From JASMTM01 sp964441735 (GTDB lineage Bacteria; Thermotogota; Thermotogae; Petrotogales; Kosmotogaceae), in contig CAYTVB010000043.1 in NCBI GenBank assembly GCA_964441735.1, positions 1 to 13,472 of the forward strand: 13,472 bases of DNA, read 5' to 3'. This document shows, in pieces, positions 5,635 to 13,423 of the stretch. The position numbers were made by a program, and so were the translations under genes. Numbering within the stretch: position 1 is the first letter of the stretch; every line of letters begins with the position of its first letter. Under the pieces are notes generated by a model, which saw only the letters and a program-made list of their open reading frames with translations, searched no databases and was not told where the DNA came from.

Positions 5635-7152
5635 TTAATCATCAAGTGTAGGTTTCCCACCAACTACATTTTTTAGGATTTCCTCCTGAGGTGTTCCTCG
5701 TTTAAATTCGCCTGTGATCTGACCCTTTCTTAGTACAATTATTCTGTCTGAAACTCTATAAATATCTTGAACTTCAGAGGAAATAAAAATAATAGCAACA
5801 CCAGTTTTTGCGAGTTCTCTTACTATTAGGTAGATTTCTCTTTTCGCTTTTACATCAATACCTTGAGTGGCTTCATCCAAAATCAAAAGACGTGGATTTG
5901 TTAGAAGCCATTTTGCAATTACCACTTTCTGCTGGTTCCCGCCACTAAGAAATTTAGTTTGCTGATATTCAGAAGAAAGTCTAATATTTAACCTATTTTT
6001 ATACTGATTGGTTTTTTCTAGCTCTCTTTTCTTATTTAACACACTTAAATTATTAGAAAATTCTCCTATTGCAGGTAATGTAATGTTTTTAAATACTTCA
6101 AAAAGAAGAACTAAACCATCCGTTTTTCTGTCTTCAGGAACTAATGCTATCCCGGAACTAATAGCATCTGAGGGAGTTTTAAGTTTGGCTTTTTCTCCAT
6201 CAATGGTTAGAGTGCCTTTTTCCACAGAATCAGCACCAAACATTGCTCTGGCGAGTTCTGTTTTCCCCGAACCAGTGAGTCCTGTTATTCCCAGTACTTC
6301 TCCCTTATATACATCAAAGGAAATATTATTAACTCGAGGTTTATTAGTGAAATTCCTTACAGAAACAACTGGTTCTGTTTCATATTTTGCATGGCCTGTT
6401 AAAAAGACATTTTCATCTAATATTTCTCCAACCATTAAATCCACAATTTCTTCTTGATTCGTTTCATCTGTTTTCAATGTAGAGATCTTCTTGCCATCAC
6501 GTAAAACAGTTATTCTATCAGTTATCTGAAATACTTCTTCCAGAATATGAGTAATGTATAGAATTGATATTTTCCTTTTCTTAAGTCTTTGAATTATTTC
6601 GAACAAGTGTTCAGCTTCTTGTTTTGAAAGAGAGGCAGTAGGTTCATCCATTATTACTAATTTGGATTTTCTAGCCAAGGCTTTCATTATTTCAACTACT
6701 TTTTGCTGAGCTACCCCAAGACGATTTATTTTTAAGTTAGGAGGTAGATCAAAGTCAAAGTTTTCACATAAAGATATGTATTTTTTTCTCATTTCTTTCT
6801 TATCGAGAATTCCACCGTTAGCCACTTCGCCACCAAGAAATACGTTTTGTTCAACTGTAAGTTTTGGTATCAAACTTCGTTCCTGATAAATAACCGTTAT
6901 TCCATTTTTAAAAGATTCAGCTGGAGAATGAAAATTAACTTCTTTCCCATTAAAGTAAATATCACCATTATCCTTGTGATAAGCTCCCACTATACATTTA
7001 GTTAATGTAGATTTACCTGAACCATTTTCTCCAAGTAAAGCATGAACCTCTCCTTCTCGAATATTTATATCAACTTCTTCTAGTGCTTTAACACCTGGAA
7101 AACTTTTTGAAAGTCCAGATACTTTAAGAATATTTTTATTTCTTTCTTGCAT
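5635..7152 (-). CDS. Sugar ABC transporter, two-domain ATPase, RbsA/MglA family
   Basis: This is an ATPase of about 505 residues, with two nucleotide-binding domains in one chain, that drives sugar import. Domain 1 has Walker A GENGSGKST, a signature-region LGVAQQKVVEIMKAL and Walker B LVIMDEPTAS. Domain 2 has Walker A GLTGSGKTEL, signature LSGGNQQKVVIAKWLL and a Walker B ending LLILDEATQGIDVKAK. Family members usually have LSVGQQ in domain 1 and EPTRGID in domain 2, so both are slightly divergent here. The start is ambiguous: GTG 7170, ATG 7167, TTG 7161 and ATG 7152 are all in frame, with AGGTGAT just ahead of or inside them. TTG 7161 has the best spacing; ATG 7152 is given as the conservative choice. 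It overlaps the upstream gene's end by at least 17 bases, indicating coupling. Confidence 0.92.
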   Translation of the reverse strand: MQERNKNILKVSGLSKSFPGVKALEEVDINIREGEVHALLGENGSGKSTLTKCIVGAYHKDNGDIYFNGKEVNFHSPAESFKNGITVIYQERSLIPKLTVEQNVFLGGEVANGGILDKKEMRKKYISLCENFDFDLPPNLKINRLGVAQQKVVEIMKALARKSKLVIMDEPTASLSKQEAEHLFEIIQRLKKRKISILYITHILEEVFQITDRITVLRDGKKISTLKTDETNQEEIVDLMVGEILDENVFLTGHAKYETEPVVSVRNFTNKPRVNNISFDVYKGEVLGITGLTGSGKTELARAMFGADSVEKGTLTIDGEKAKLKTPSDAISSGIALVPEDRKTDGLVLLFEVFKNITLPAIGEFSNNLSVLNKKRELEKTNQYKNRLNIRLSSEYQQTKFLSGGNQQKVVIAKWLLTNPRLLILDEATQGIDVKAKREIYLIVRELAKTGVAIIFISSEVQDIYRVSDRIIVLRKGQITGEFKRGTPQEEILKNVVGGKPTLDD

Positions 7153-8365
7153 AGAGTTCAAGAGCATCACCTACAAAATTTATATTTTTCTCTGTGATAC
7201 TTTTAATATCCCAGGATAATACAAAACCACTAAAATTATTCTCAAAAGTAATTTTAATGTAGTTTTTCAATGATTCACTATCAATAGAACTAATTGGTGG
7301 TAAATGAACACTCTCAAATCCAGGAAATACATCTACATGATCTGGAATTTTCATATTATTTATTCTCTTCAATTCACTTTCAAAATTATCAAGTGAAATA
7401 CCACTTTCAGCGAAATCTATAATTTTATGAGGTAAATTCATACCAGTAAGTATTTCAACAATTTCGATGCTTTCTTTAGCAGAGATATTTCTGTTTAAAT
7501 GCTCTACTATCCTAATTAATGAAAGTAATTCCATGGGAAGTCCAGCTGGTCCCATAGTTTTGCAGTAGATCATTGGCTTTATCCAATTTGCTACATTACT
7601 TAATTTTTCAAAATTTTGTGATACTAAAACAGATAACGTAGGAGAAAATAGATCAATTCCTACATCTAATTCTTTATCTCGAGCATACTTAGAGTAATCA
7701 GAAACAAGTTCAAATACAGATTGTTCCCTAAATAAGAGAAATTTTTCTATAGCTGTCCAAAAATTATTTATGGATTTCACTATCTCGGTTTTATTTTCAG
7801 CTTCAGTTATTTCCTTCTTTAATGATGAAAACTTCTCCTCAAATAAAGATACTGATTCTGAAGATTTTTTTCGACATGTTTCACACAAACATGAAGCTAA
7901 ATCATTTAGACCATTTGCTGGAGAGGGAAATCTTATTCTATCAAAGAACACTCCATCAAAATCTGCTGATTCCAAAATTTTCTTATAAATATCAAAAAAG
8001 GCAGACTCTTTTTTTACTTTGTTTGGGCACAAAAAAGTAAATTCCTCCCCCCCACTTTTTTGAGCGTCAAGTATTTGAGAGTCACTTTCTTCAGATAATC
8101 CAACTATTTTATAAGGATCAACATTGAAATCTACAGGGTTATCCGCCAGCATTGGATACCACAGATAACTATTAATATCTAGCTTTTTACATATATTTAC
8201 TAGCACTTCAAATTGCTTAATATCTGTAGCCCAAATCATTAGAGAGTTTAGTCCGATTCCTTTAAGCTGAATTAACTTTTTTTGAATTTCCGTTTTTAGT
8301 TCCTTAGTTGGTTCTTCATTAAGAAAAATTTGTGAAGAAATCCAGAGTCTGCCTTTATTAAACAT
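7136..8365 (-). CDS. Putative TIM-barrel glycosidase-like protein
   Basis: This is a 409-residue protein without signal peptide or membrane segment, so cytoplasmic. I cannot name its family with certainty. The segment FDGVFFDRIRFPSP (about residues 136-149) resembles the strand-4 motif of hypothetical glycoside-hydrolase-like TIM barrels (GHL/GH10-like), where the Asp-x-x-Arg-x-x-x-Pro pattern recurs. It is followed by C-x-C-x-x-C (residues 159-164), also seen in some of those families. Other barrel-like strands are LNSLMIWA, INSYLWYPML, LDVGIDLFSP, VANWIKPMIYCK and FSGFVLSWDI. It sits between the binding protein (30 bases upstream) and the transporter ATPase, so it probably acts on the imported compound. 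ATG 8365 is preceded by AAAGGGGTG at a rather long distance. Glycosidase activity is inference; an isomerase or lyase is possible. Confidence 0.7.
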   Translation of the reverse strand: MFNKGRLWISSQIFLNEEPTKELKTEIQKKLIQLKGIGLNSLMIWATDIKQFEVLVNICKKLDINSYLWYPMLADNPVDFNVDPYKIVGLSEESDSQILDAQKSGGEEFTFLCPNKVKKESAFFDIYKKILESADFDGVFFDRIRFPSPANGLNDLASCLCETCRKKSSESVSLFEEKFSSLKKEITEAENKTEIVKSINNFWTAIEKFLLFREQSVFELVSDYSKYARDKELDVGIDLFSPTLSVLVSQNFEKLSNVANWIKPMIYCKTMGPAGLPMELLSLIRIVEHLNRNISAKESIEIVEILTGMNLPHKIIDFAESGISLDNFESELKRINNMKIPDHVDVFPGFESVHLPPISSIDSESLKNYIKITFENNFSGFVLSWDIKSITEKNINFVGDALELYARKK

Positions 8366-8395
8366 ATGCTTTCTTATTCACCCCTTTAGCAAAAA

Positions 8396-9328
8396 TTACA
8401 TTTCAGGTTCAAATTCATTTACATTTTCTTGTGTTACTACAACTTGTTCGTTTTCGACAAATTTTGGCACTTCTTTTCCTGTTAAATACTCATATGCTGT
8501 TTTAACACTCATATATCCTTCATCTACTACAGAATAATAAGTTGTTGCATACACGTCTCCTGATTCAATATATGGAACTAGTTCTTTGGCATATTCAAGA
8601 CCAAGGACATAAACATCTTCAATGCCCCTTTCATTTAGAGCCATAGATGCTGCAATGGCTCCAGACCACCATTGACAGGCAATTAAATCGACGTTTCTTT
8701 CACTTTGCAGGAATGCTTCCATGAAAGCAAGCGTTCCTTCTTTTGTCCAACCATTGATTGGTCTCTTTTCAACAATATTCCATTGAGGATGGGTTTCTGC
8801 AACCGATAAGAAACCTTCTTCCCTCATTCTCTGCGGTGCTGTACCAGGATTACCTTCTATTAAAACTATATCAGCAGGTCCTTCTCCTAATAATTCTTCT
8901 GCTATTTCACCTTGAATTACTCCTGCTTCTATATCTGATCTTCCAACATGACTGATTACTCCAGGATAAATTCCTCTTGGATCTGTTCCTACCGTATTCG
9001 TGAATGTTATTAAAGGTATATTTGCTTCATTACAGCGAGTGACTGCTGTTCTTAAAGCCATATTGTCAGCAGCACATAAGAGAATGAGATCAACTCCTCT
9101 TGCTATGAAATTCTCAACTTGAGATAACTGCTTCCCTGCATCCCACTCTGCATCAGAGTAAATCAAATTGACCCCAAATTCTTCCGCTGCAGCATCCATT
9201 CCTCTTCGCTCAACACTAAAAAACTCAACAGAACCAGGCAATAACACAGCAATATCAAATGTTTCAGCGAATGAAAGTCCAGAAAACACCATAATAAATA
9301 CTGACAGAAAAACCAATAACCTTTTCAT
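8396..9328 (-). CDS. Periplasmic sugar-binding protein, RbsB-like
   Basis: This is a 310-residue exported binding protein of the type 1 periplasmic fold. A signal peptide (MKRLLVFLSVFIMVFSGLSFA, cleavage after residue 21) has no lipobox. FDIAVLLPGSVEFFSVERRGMDAAAEEFG is the first domain opening, and VDLILLCAADNMALRTAV and IPLITFTNTV form the ligand-cleft strands typical of ribose/galactose binding proteins. DLIACQWWSGAIAASMAL matches the second-domain strand region; the paired Trp residues there could stack on a sugar ring. The ATG overlaps the stop of the ROK gene (ATGA) and also has its own strong GGAGGTG six bases upstream. With the downstream ATPase and permease it completes one importer. 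The ligand is unknown. Confidence 0.92.
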   Translation of the reverse strand: MKRLLVFLSVFIMVFSGLSFAETFDIAVLLPGSVEFFSVERRGMDAAAEEFGVNLIYSDAEWDAGKQLSQVENFIARGVDLILLCAADNMALRTAVTRCNEANIPLITFTNTVGTDPRGIYPGVISHVGRSDIEAGVIQGEIAEELLGEGPADIVLIEGNPGTAPQRMREEGFLSVAETHPQWNIVEKRPINGWTKEGTLAFMEAFLQSERNVDLIACQWWSGAIAASMALNERGIEDVYVLGLEYAKELVPYIESGDVYATTYYSVVDEGYMSVKTAYEYLTGKEVPKFVENEQVVVTQENVNEFEPEM

Positions 9329-10505
9329 TCTTGCACCTCCATTTTTTTGTTGAAGATATTACATATGGAACCAAGCAATAATTCTTTTTGTGCAAAGTAA
9401 GCTCCACCAATAACAACACTATAAGGTTCAAGAGCTGCTTTATCAAGAATATCTGGTCTATATATTGCTTTCGGTAAAGCTTTCTTCAAAGTTTCATTGA
9501 TAATGGGAAAAATTCTTTCATACTGGTTAAACCCAATACCACCCCCTATAATTATTTTTGCAGGATCAAGCAATATTATCGAATTTGCAAAAGCAAGAGC
9601 AAGATGAACACATCCTTCAATTATTCTCTTTCTAATTACCTCATTATTTTCCATCTTTTCAAATAGTACCGGTAGGTCATTATCCAATCCTTTTTTTGAC
9701 AAAAGACTTCTAAAGAATACCCTGAAAACCATTCTTCAAGCTTCCCGAATGAAGAAATTGTTTTAAATTCACTTGACCAATCGGTGATCATTTCTCCAAA
9801 TTCTCCAGCACTTCCTGTATAACCTTTATAAACAACATTACCCATTACAATACCCGCTCCTACACCTGTTCCAATAGATACCAAAAGAACATCTTCATAT
9901 TTATTAGCAGATCCAATCCATGATTCACCATAAGCAGCCAGAGTAACGTCATTTTCAATTAGCACAGGGATATTAAAGGCCTGTTCAAGAGGGTTCTTCA
10001 AATCTAGTTCTTCCAAATTAAATGATGGAATAAATTTCACTATTTGTTTTTTCCTATCTACCGTTCCTGGAACTCCAATACATAAACTAAGGATTTTTCC
10101 GTTTTCAATATCTGCTAGAAACTCTTTTAATCTTATTTGGATCTCCTTATCGATACCTCTAGTTGTACTTATTAACTCCGACGGGATCATATCTAACTTA
10201 TGTATCTTCCCCTCTAAATCAATAAGAGCGATAATTGTTTTTGTACCCCCAATATCAACACTTAACACATATTTGTACTCAGATATGAATGACAATTTTA
10301 TCGGTCTTCGACCACCCATTTTTCTACTACTCCCAAGACCATTTTCCTTAATAATTCCTTCCTCAATCAAGTTATTAACTATCATGGAAACAGTCGGTTT
10401 ACTAAGACCTGTTAATTTAGCTAATTCTACTCTAGAAATATTATCTGTTTCTCTTATTATGTTTAAAATCTCTCTAGTACGCAGTTCTAGAAGTTTAGAA
10501 ATCAC
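9325..10505 (-). CDS. ROK-family transcriptional regulator, frame-shifted at an A AAA AAG site
   Basis: The N-terminal helix-turn-helix (ISRVELAKLTGLSKPTVSMI, residues 23-42) and ROK domain (DIGGTKT 84-90, IENDVTLAAYGE 183-194, SIGTGVGAGI 210-219) identify a sugar-responsive repressor of the NagC/XylR type. The first frame runs to residue 272 and would stop at 9636. The rest of the domain (GLDNDLPVLFEKM to LDPAKIIIGGGIGF and IGGAYFAQ) lies in the -1 frame, ending at 9325. The break coincides with C-AAAAAAA-G (A run 9691-9697), read A AAA AAG. A -1 step gives 393 residues, the normal size. Either one A is missing (mutation or sequencing error) or slippage is used. The usual zinc motif (His plus C-x-C-G-x-x-G-C-x-E) is absent: GEFGEM and SSFGKLEE stand there. 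GTG 10505 has AGGAGG six bases upstream. The stop overlaps the binding-protein start. Confidence 0.85.
9690..9697 (-). other. A AAA AAG heptamer at the ROK frame break
   Basis: On the minus strand the codons read CAA AAA AAG GAT in the first frame, and the -1 frame continues as GGA TTG GAT. This is the slippery heptamer known from dnaX. No strong downstream hairpin is visible, only TACCGGTA about 15 bases further, and no well-placed upstream Shine-Dalgarno-like element. An A-run error is therefore equally possible. Confidence 0.6.
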
Positions 10506-10525
10506 TGATATCCTCCTAAGATTGA

Positions 10526-11845
10526 TTATTTAAGAGCATCTTTAATTTCATTTGCGTTTTTACTGATTTTCTCAAAAATCATTCCCGCTGTTTCAATTCC
10601 TTTATCATTACTAAGAAGTACATTATGAGAAAGATCAACAATTTCATCAAAAGCTTTATCAGATTTTTCTAATGGTGAAAGATCAATCTTTTTATTTATA
10701 TATCGACTGAAAAATTGCATTCCACTCTTTTCCCAATTCTCGCTGTTAAACAGAGGGCTTCTATAAAGAGGTATATAAACTGTATTGCATGGTAATCCTT
10801 CCTGGCGTAAAGCCTCTTCAATAATATTGCAGGCAGGTATAAGTGAAGAATCTCTCCTAAGGCCCTTTCTTCTGGCATAATTAACAGCTTTTTCTTTATT
10901 AATTCCGAAATAATCAAGATTAATTTTCACAGGATATAAATAATTCGAATTCTGTGACATACCTTCAGGATCATAGAAAGGTGTAAAACCTGGAATTTCT
11001 TCAAGGAGTTTTGTTAATCTATTTGCATTTTTTGTTCTTAGTTTTACCTGTTCATCGAGACGTGATAACTGTTCTTTTAGTATCGCTGCCTGAAATTCAG
11101 TCATTCTGTAGTTCCATCCAAGTCGATAATGTAAATAGCCAGGAGATCCTAACTTTCTTCCATTACTTCGATAAGATTTCGCAATTTCTGCTACCTCTTC
11201 ATTATTGGTTGTTAACATACCTCCTTCTCCTGCTGTCATAGTCTTCGATTCTTGAAAACTAAAACAGCCTAAAAGTCCGAAATTTCCTGACTTTGTCCCT
11301 CTATATTCAGAACCATGAGAATGACATGCATCTTCGACTAAAATTAATTCGTTCTGTTCTGCAATATTCATTAATTCATCAATATTACCCAAACGACCTC
11401 CATAGTGTACAGTAATAATTGCTTTAGTATCTTCAGTTATTCTCCTTTGCACATCAGCAGGATCGATACAAAGATTTACAGGATCGATGTCAGCAAATAC
11501 AGGGATTGCTCCTAAATGTAATGCAGCGCTGGCTGTTGCCATAAATGTCCACGCTGGAACAATAACTTCATCCCCGCTTCCAACTCCCGATGCTCTCAAA
11601 GCAATTATTAAAGCTGCTTCACCATTAGCTACCGCTATTGAATGTTTTGTTTTGTTATATTCCCCAAATTTTCTTTCAAAATCACCCACTTCACTTTCTT
11701 TATCACCACCAAGGAACCCTGAAAACCATCTTTTACTTTCAATTACCCGAGAAAGAGAACTGAGTTCATCCTGTGTGCTATATGGCCAATCAGGCCATTT
11801 TATTTTCAAATTATTTTCCCCACCAAAAAGAGCTAATTTAGCCAT
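10526..11845 (-). CDS. DegT/DnrJ/EryC1/StrS-family PLP aminotransferase
   Basis: This is a 439-residue cytosolic aminotransferase that exchanges a keto and an amino group on a sugar, cyclitol or related ring, using pyridoxal phosphate. SGFLGGDKESEVGDFERKFGEY and VANGEAALIIALRASGVGSGDEVIVP form the cofactor-binding N-terminal part. EDACHSHG carries the Asp (about residue 172) that pairs with the PLP nitrogen, and FSFQESKTMTAGEGG holds the Schiff-base Lys (about residue 201). The SFQxSKxxxxGEGG form resembles the AHBA-synthase and glutamine:inosose-aminotransferase branch more than the nucleotide-sugar branch. ATG 11845 has GGAGGG upstream. It lies 13 bases after the dehydrogenase gene and 20 before the ROK gene, suggesting it works on the 3-keto-type product of that dehydrogenase, or in the reverse, catabolic direction. 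Confidence 0.9.
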   Translation of the reverse strand: MAKLALFGGENNLKIKWPDWPYSTQDELSSLSRVIESKRWFSGFLGGDKESEVGDFERKFGEYNKTKHSIAVANGEAALIIALRASGVGSGDEVIVPAWTFMATASAALHLGAIPVFADIDPVNLCIDPADVQRRITEDTKAIITVHYGGRLGNIDELMNIAEQNELILVEDACHSHGSEYRGTKSGNFGLLGCFSFQESKTMTAGEGGMLTTNNEEVAEIAKSYRSNGRKLGSPGYLHYRLGWNYRMTEFQAAILKEQLSRLDEQVKLRTKNANRLTKLLEEIPGFTPFYDPEGMSQNSNYLYPVKINLDYFGINKEKAVNYARRKGLRRDSSLIPACNIIEEALRQEGLPCNTVYIPLYRSPLFNSENWEKSGMQFFSRYINKKIDLSPLEKSDKAFDEIVDLSHNVLLSNDKGIETAGMIFEKISKNANEIKDALK

Positions 11846-11858
11846 ATTATCCCTCCAT

Positions 11859-12914
11859 TCAATACTCCTCTAATGAAACTATTCGATTTTCTTCTTTTGA
11901 TTTATAAATTGCATTAATTACCTTCATAGTTTCAAGGTTTTGCAAGGCTGAATTAATGTTAGTTTCTCCTTTTAAAATGCTTCTTTCAAAACTTTCTGCT
12001 TGCCTTATATAAAGTTCCTTGGTTAAATACCAATCGCATATTTTCGGAAAAAATTCTCCCTTCTGATGGTTAATGTTCAACTTTATAGAAGTAGGAAATA
12101 CTCTCATATATCCATTAGATCCAAAAATTTGAATACTGGATTCAACACCATCTTTATGTGGGTTTGACCAACCATATTCGATAATTCCTGTAGCTCCATT
12201 TCTAAAATTCAGCATTGCTACACCAACATCTTCAACATCGTATGAACCATATACAGTCATGAAATTTCCAAATACATGACTTACCTTTATATCTTCCAGC
12301 AAATAAAGAATTGTATCTATAGGATGAATACCCATATCTATAAGTGCACCCCCACCAGAAAATTCTTTTTTGGTGAACCAGCTGGAAGAAGGAACATATG
12401 ACTCATGTATTCCGTAACCTTTAACTTTCACAATTTCACCCAGTATCCCAGAATCAATTATGCTTTTTGCATACTGAATGTGAGGATGAAATCGCCAACA
12501 CTGCCCGACTGAAAGAACAAGGTCCCTTTCCTCAGCTATTTTAGTTAATTTATGGGCATTTTCGTAATTCACTGTAAAAGGTTTTTCTACAAGAACATGT
12601 TTATTGTTTTTAAGAGCTTCCTTTACTATTTCATAATGAGTAACATTAGGTGTAGATACAACCACAGCATCAATATGTGATTCTTTAATCATCTCTGTAT
12701 AGCTCTTATATTTTTCTTTAATTACATATTCCGATTTAAAATCCTCATCATAGTACTCAACTTTTGGCCAGTTTCCATTAACAAGAATTTCCAGATTATA
12801 TTTATTCAAATCACAGGCTGATAAAACAACCGAGTTATACAGGGACATAAAAGCACCACAGTGTGTTATACCCATTTTTCCTGCACCAATAATCCCAATT
12901 TTTACCTTTTCCAT
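11859..12914 (-). CDS. Gfo/Idh/MocA-family NAD(P)-dependent oxidoreductase
   Basis: This is a 351-residue cytosolic dehydrogenase that oxidises or reduces a hydroxyl/keto group on a sugar or inositol. The N-terminal Rossmann fold has GIIGAGKMG (residues 7-15). VVVSTPN and VEKPFTVN (EKP at 110-112) are the family's cofactor and substrate motifs. GGGALIDMGIHPIDTILYLL holds the candidate catalytic His (about 197) in the D-x-x-x-H pattern. CWRFHPH (139-145) is typical of inositol- and sugar-dehydrogenase-like members. The length is normal. It is the first gene of the seven-gene minus-strand operon. ATG 12914 has GAGGTGAG upstream, and a promoter-like sequence lies about 65 bases ahead. Its pairing with the aminotransferase suggests sequential action on one ring carbon. 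Whether it uses NAD or NADP is not evident. Confidence 0.9.
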   Translation of the reverse strand: MEKVKIGIIGAGKMGITHCGAFMSLYNSVVLSACDLNKYNLEILVNGNWPKVEYYDEDFKSEYVIKEKYKSYTEMIKESHIDAVVVSTPNVTHYEIVKEALKNNKHVLVEKPFTVNYENAHKLTKIAEERDLVLSVGQCWRFHPHIQYAKSIIDSGILGEIVKVKGYGIHESYVPSSSWFTKKEFSGGGALIDMGIHPIDTILYLLEDIKVSHVFGNFMTVYGSYDVEDVGVAMLNFRNGATGIIEYGWSNPHKDGVESSIQIFGSNGYMRVFPTSIKLNINHQKGEFFPKICDWYLTKELYIRQAESFERSILKGETNINSALQNLETMKVINAIYKSKEENRIVSLEEY

Positions 12915-12948
12915 AAGCTCACCTCAATCAAAAAGTAAGCAAAATCCA

Positions 12949-12967
12949 TAGTAAATAAATTTAACTA
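12949..12967 (-). promoter_or_regulatory. Candidate operator dyad in front of the sugar operon
   Basis: TAGTAAATAAATTTAACTA is a 19-base imperfect dyad: the arms TAGTAAA and TTAACTA match at six of seven positions. It lies just downstream of the expected transcription start, where a repressor would block transcription. AT-rich dyads with TTA/TAA arms are usual for ROK regulators, so the ROK protein of the operon is the likely ligand-controlled binder. This is inference. Confidence 0.45.
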
Positions 12968-12981
12968 ACTAATTACATTTG

Positions 12982-13009
12982 ATTATAGCTTATTATTGGA
13001 TCACACCAA
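12982..13009 (-). promoter_or_regulatory. Promoter of the minus-strand sugar operon
   Basis: On the minus strand TTGGTG (13009-13004) and a perfect TATAAT (12987-12982) are separated by 16 bases. This places the start of transcription near 12975 and gives a leader of about 60 bases before ATG 12914. Confidence 0.6.
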
Positions 13010-13130
13010 AGAACGCTAATAAACAAGAAAACAAGACTTACTAAGGGAAAAGCTTATTTAATCGATTGCCTTTGATCCTTAAGAAACTACATAAACTCTT
13101 AGGTTAATTATTTTCAGAGCATAATAAAAT

Positions 13131-13174
13131 AAATCACCTAAAAAACCTTTTGTAAAATAAAAAGAAGGTGATTT
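13131..13174. repeat. Distant inverted repeat AAATCACCT/AGGTGATTT
   Basis: Two perfect 9-base arms (13131-13139 and 13166-13174) are separated by 26 AT-rich bases. No T-run follows on the plus strand, so a terminator is unlikely; an operator for an unseen neighbouring gene or chance are possible. Confidence 0.4.
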
Positions 13175-13353
13175 ACTAGATACCATATTATTGTTCTAAA
13201 AACGTCGCCAATACTTCAACCTAATCTTTATTGATATAAAATTTGTAGAGAATTACAAAGAAAATTACATGAAACATTTTAGGGGGTTAGAACGGATGGA
13301 CGAAGCGCGACGCCAGGCAAGCGTTGGACGATGGACCATGGACGTTGTTTTAG

Positions 13354-13393
13354 TCTCGGACTCTCGTCTTTTTGGTCCTTCTCGTCTTTTCGG
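13354..13393 (+). repeat. Composite repeat module R3, copy 3
   Basis: TCTCGGACTCTCGTC followed by TTTTTGGTCCTTCTCGTC matches 841-886 and 973-1019 closely, with a few substitutions. It is followed by an R1 element, the same order as in the 4282-4366 gap. Confidence 0.7.
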
Positions 13394-13423
13394 TTTTTCT
13401 CATGTTCTCGATTCATAAAGATT

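Noticed and set aside
10526..12914. Assignment of the enzyme pair as NtdA/NtdC (kanosamine synthesis)
   Set aside because: Lengths are similar, but the aminotransferase active-site motif (SFQESK..GEGG) differs from what I recall for NtdA, and no NtdB-like phosphatase is present.
13131..13174. Intrinsic terminator
   Set aside because: The arms pair perfectly, but the 26-base loop is long and no T-run follows on the plus strand; on the other strand the T-rich tail is weak.
13296..13418. 40-codon frame beginning MDEARRQASVG with AGGGGG upstream
   Set aside because: Most of it is the R3 repeat (SDSRLFGPSRLFGFS), so the open frame is probably a by-product of the repeat's composition.
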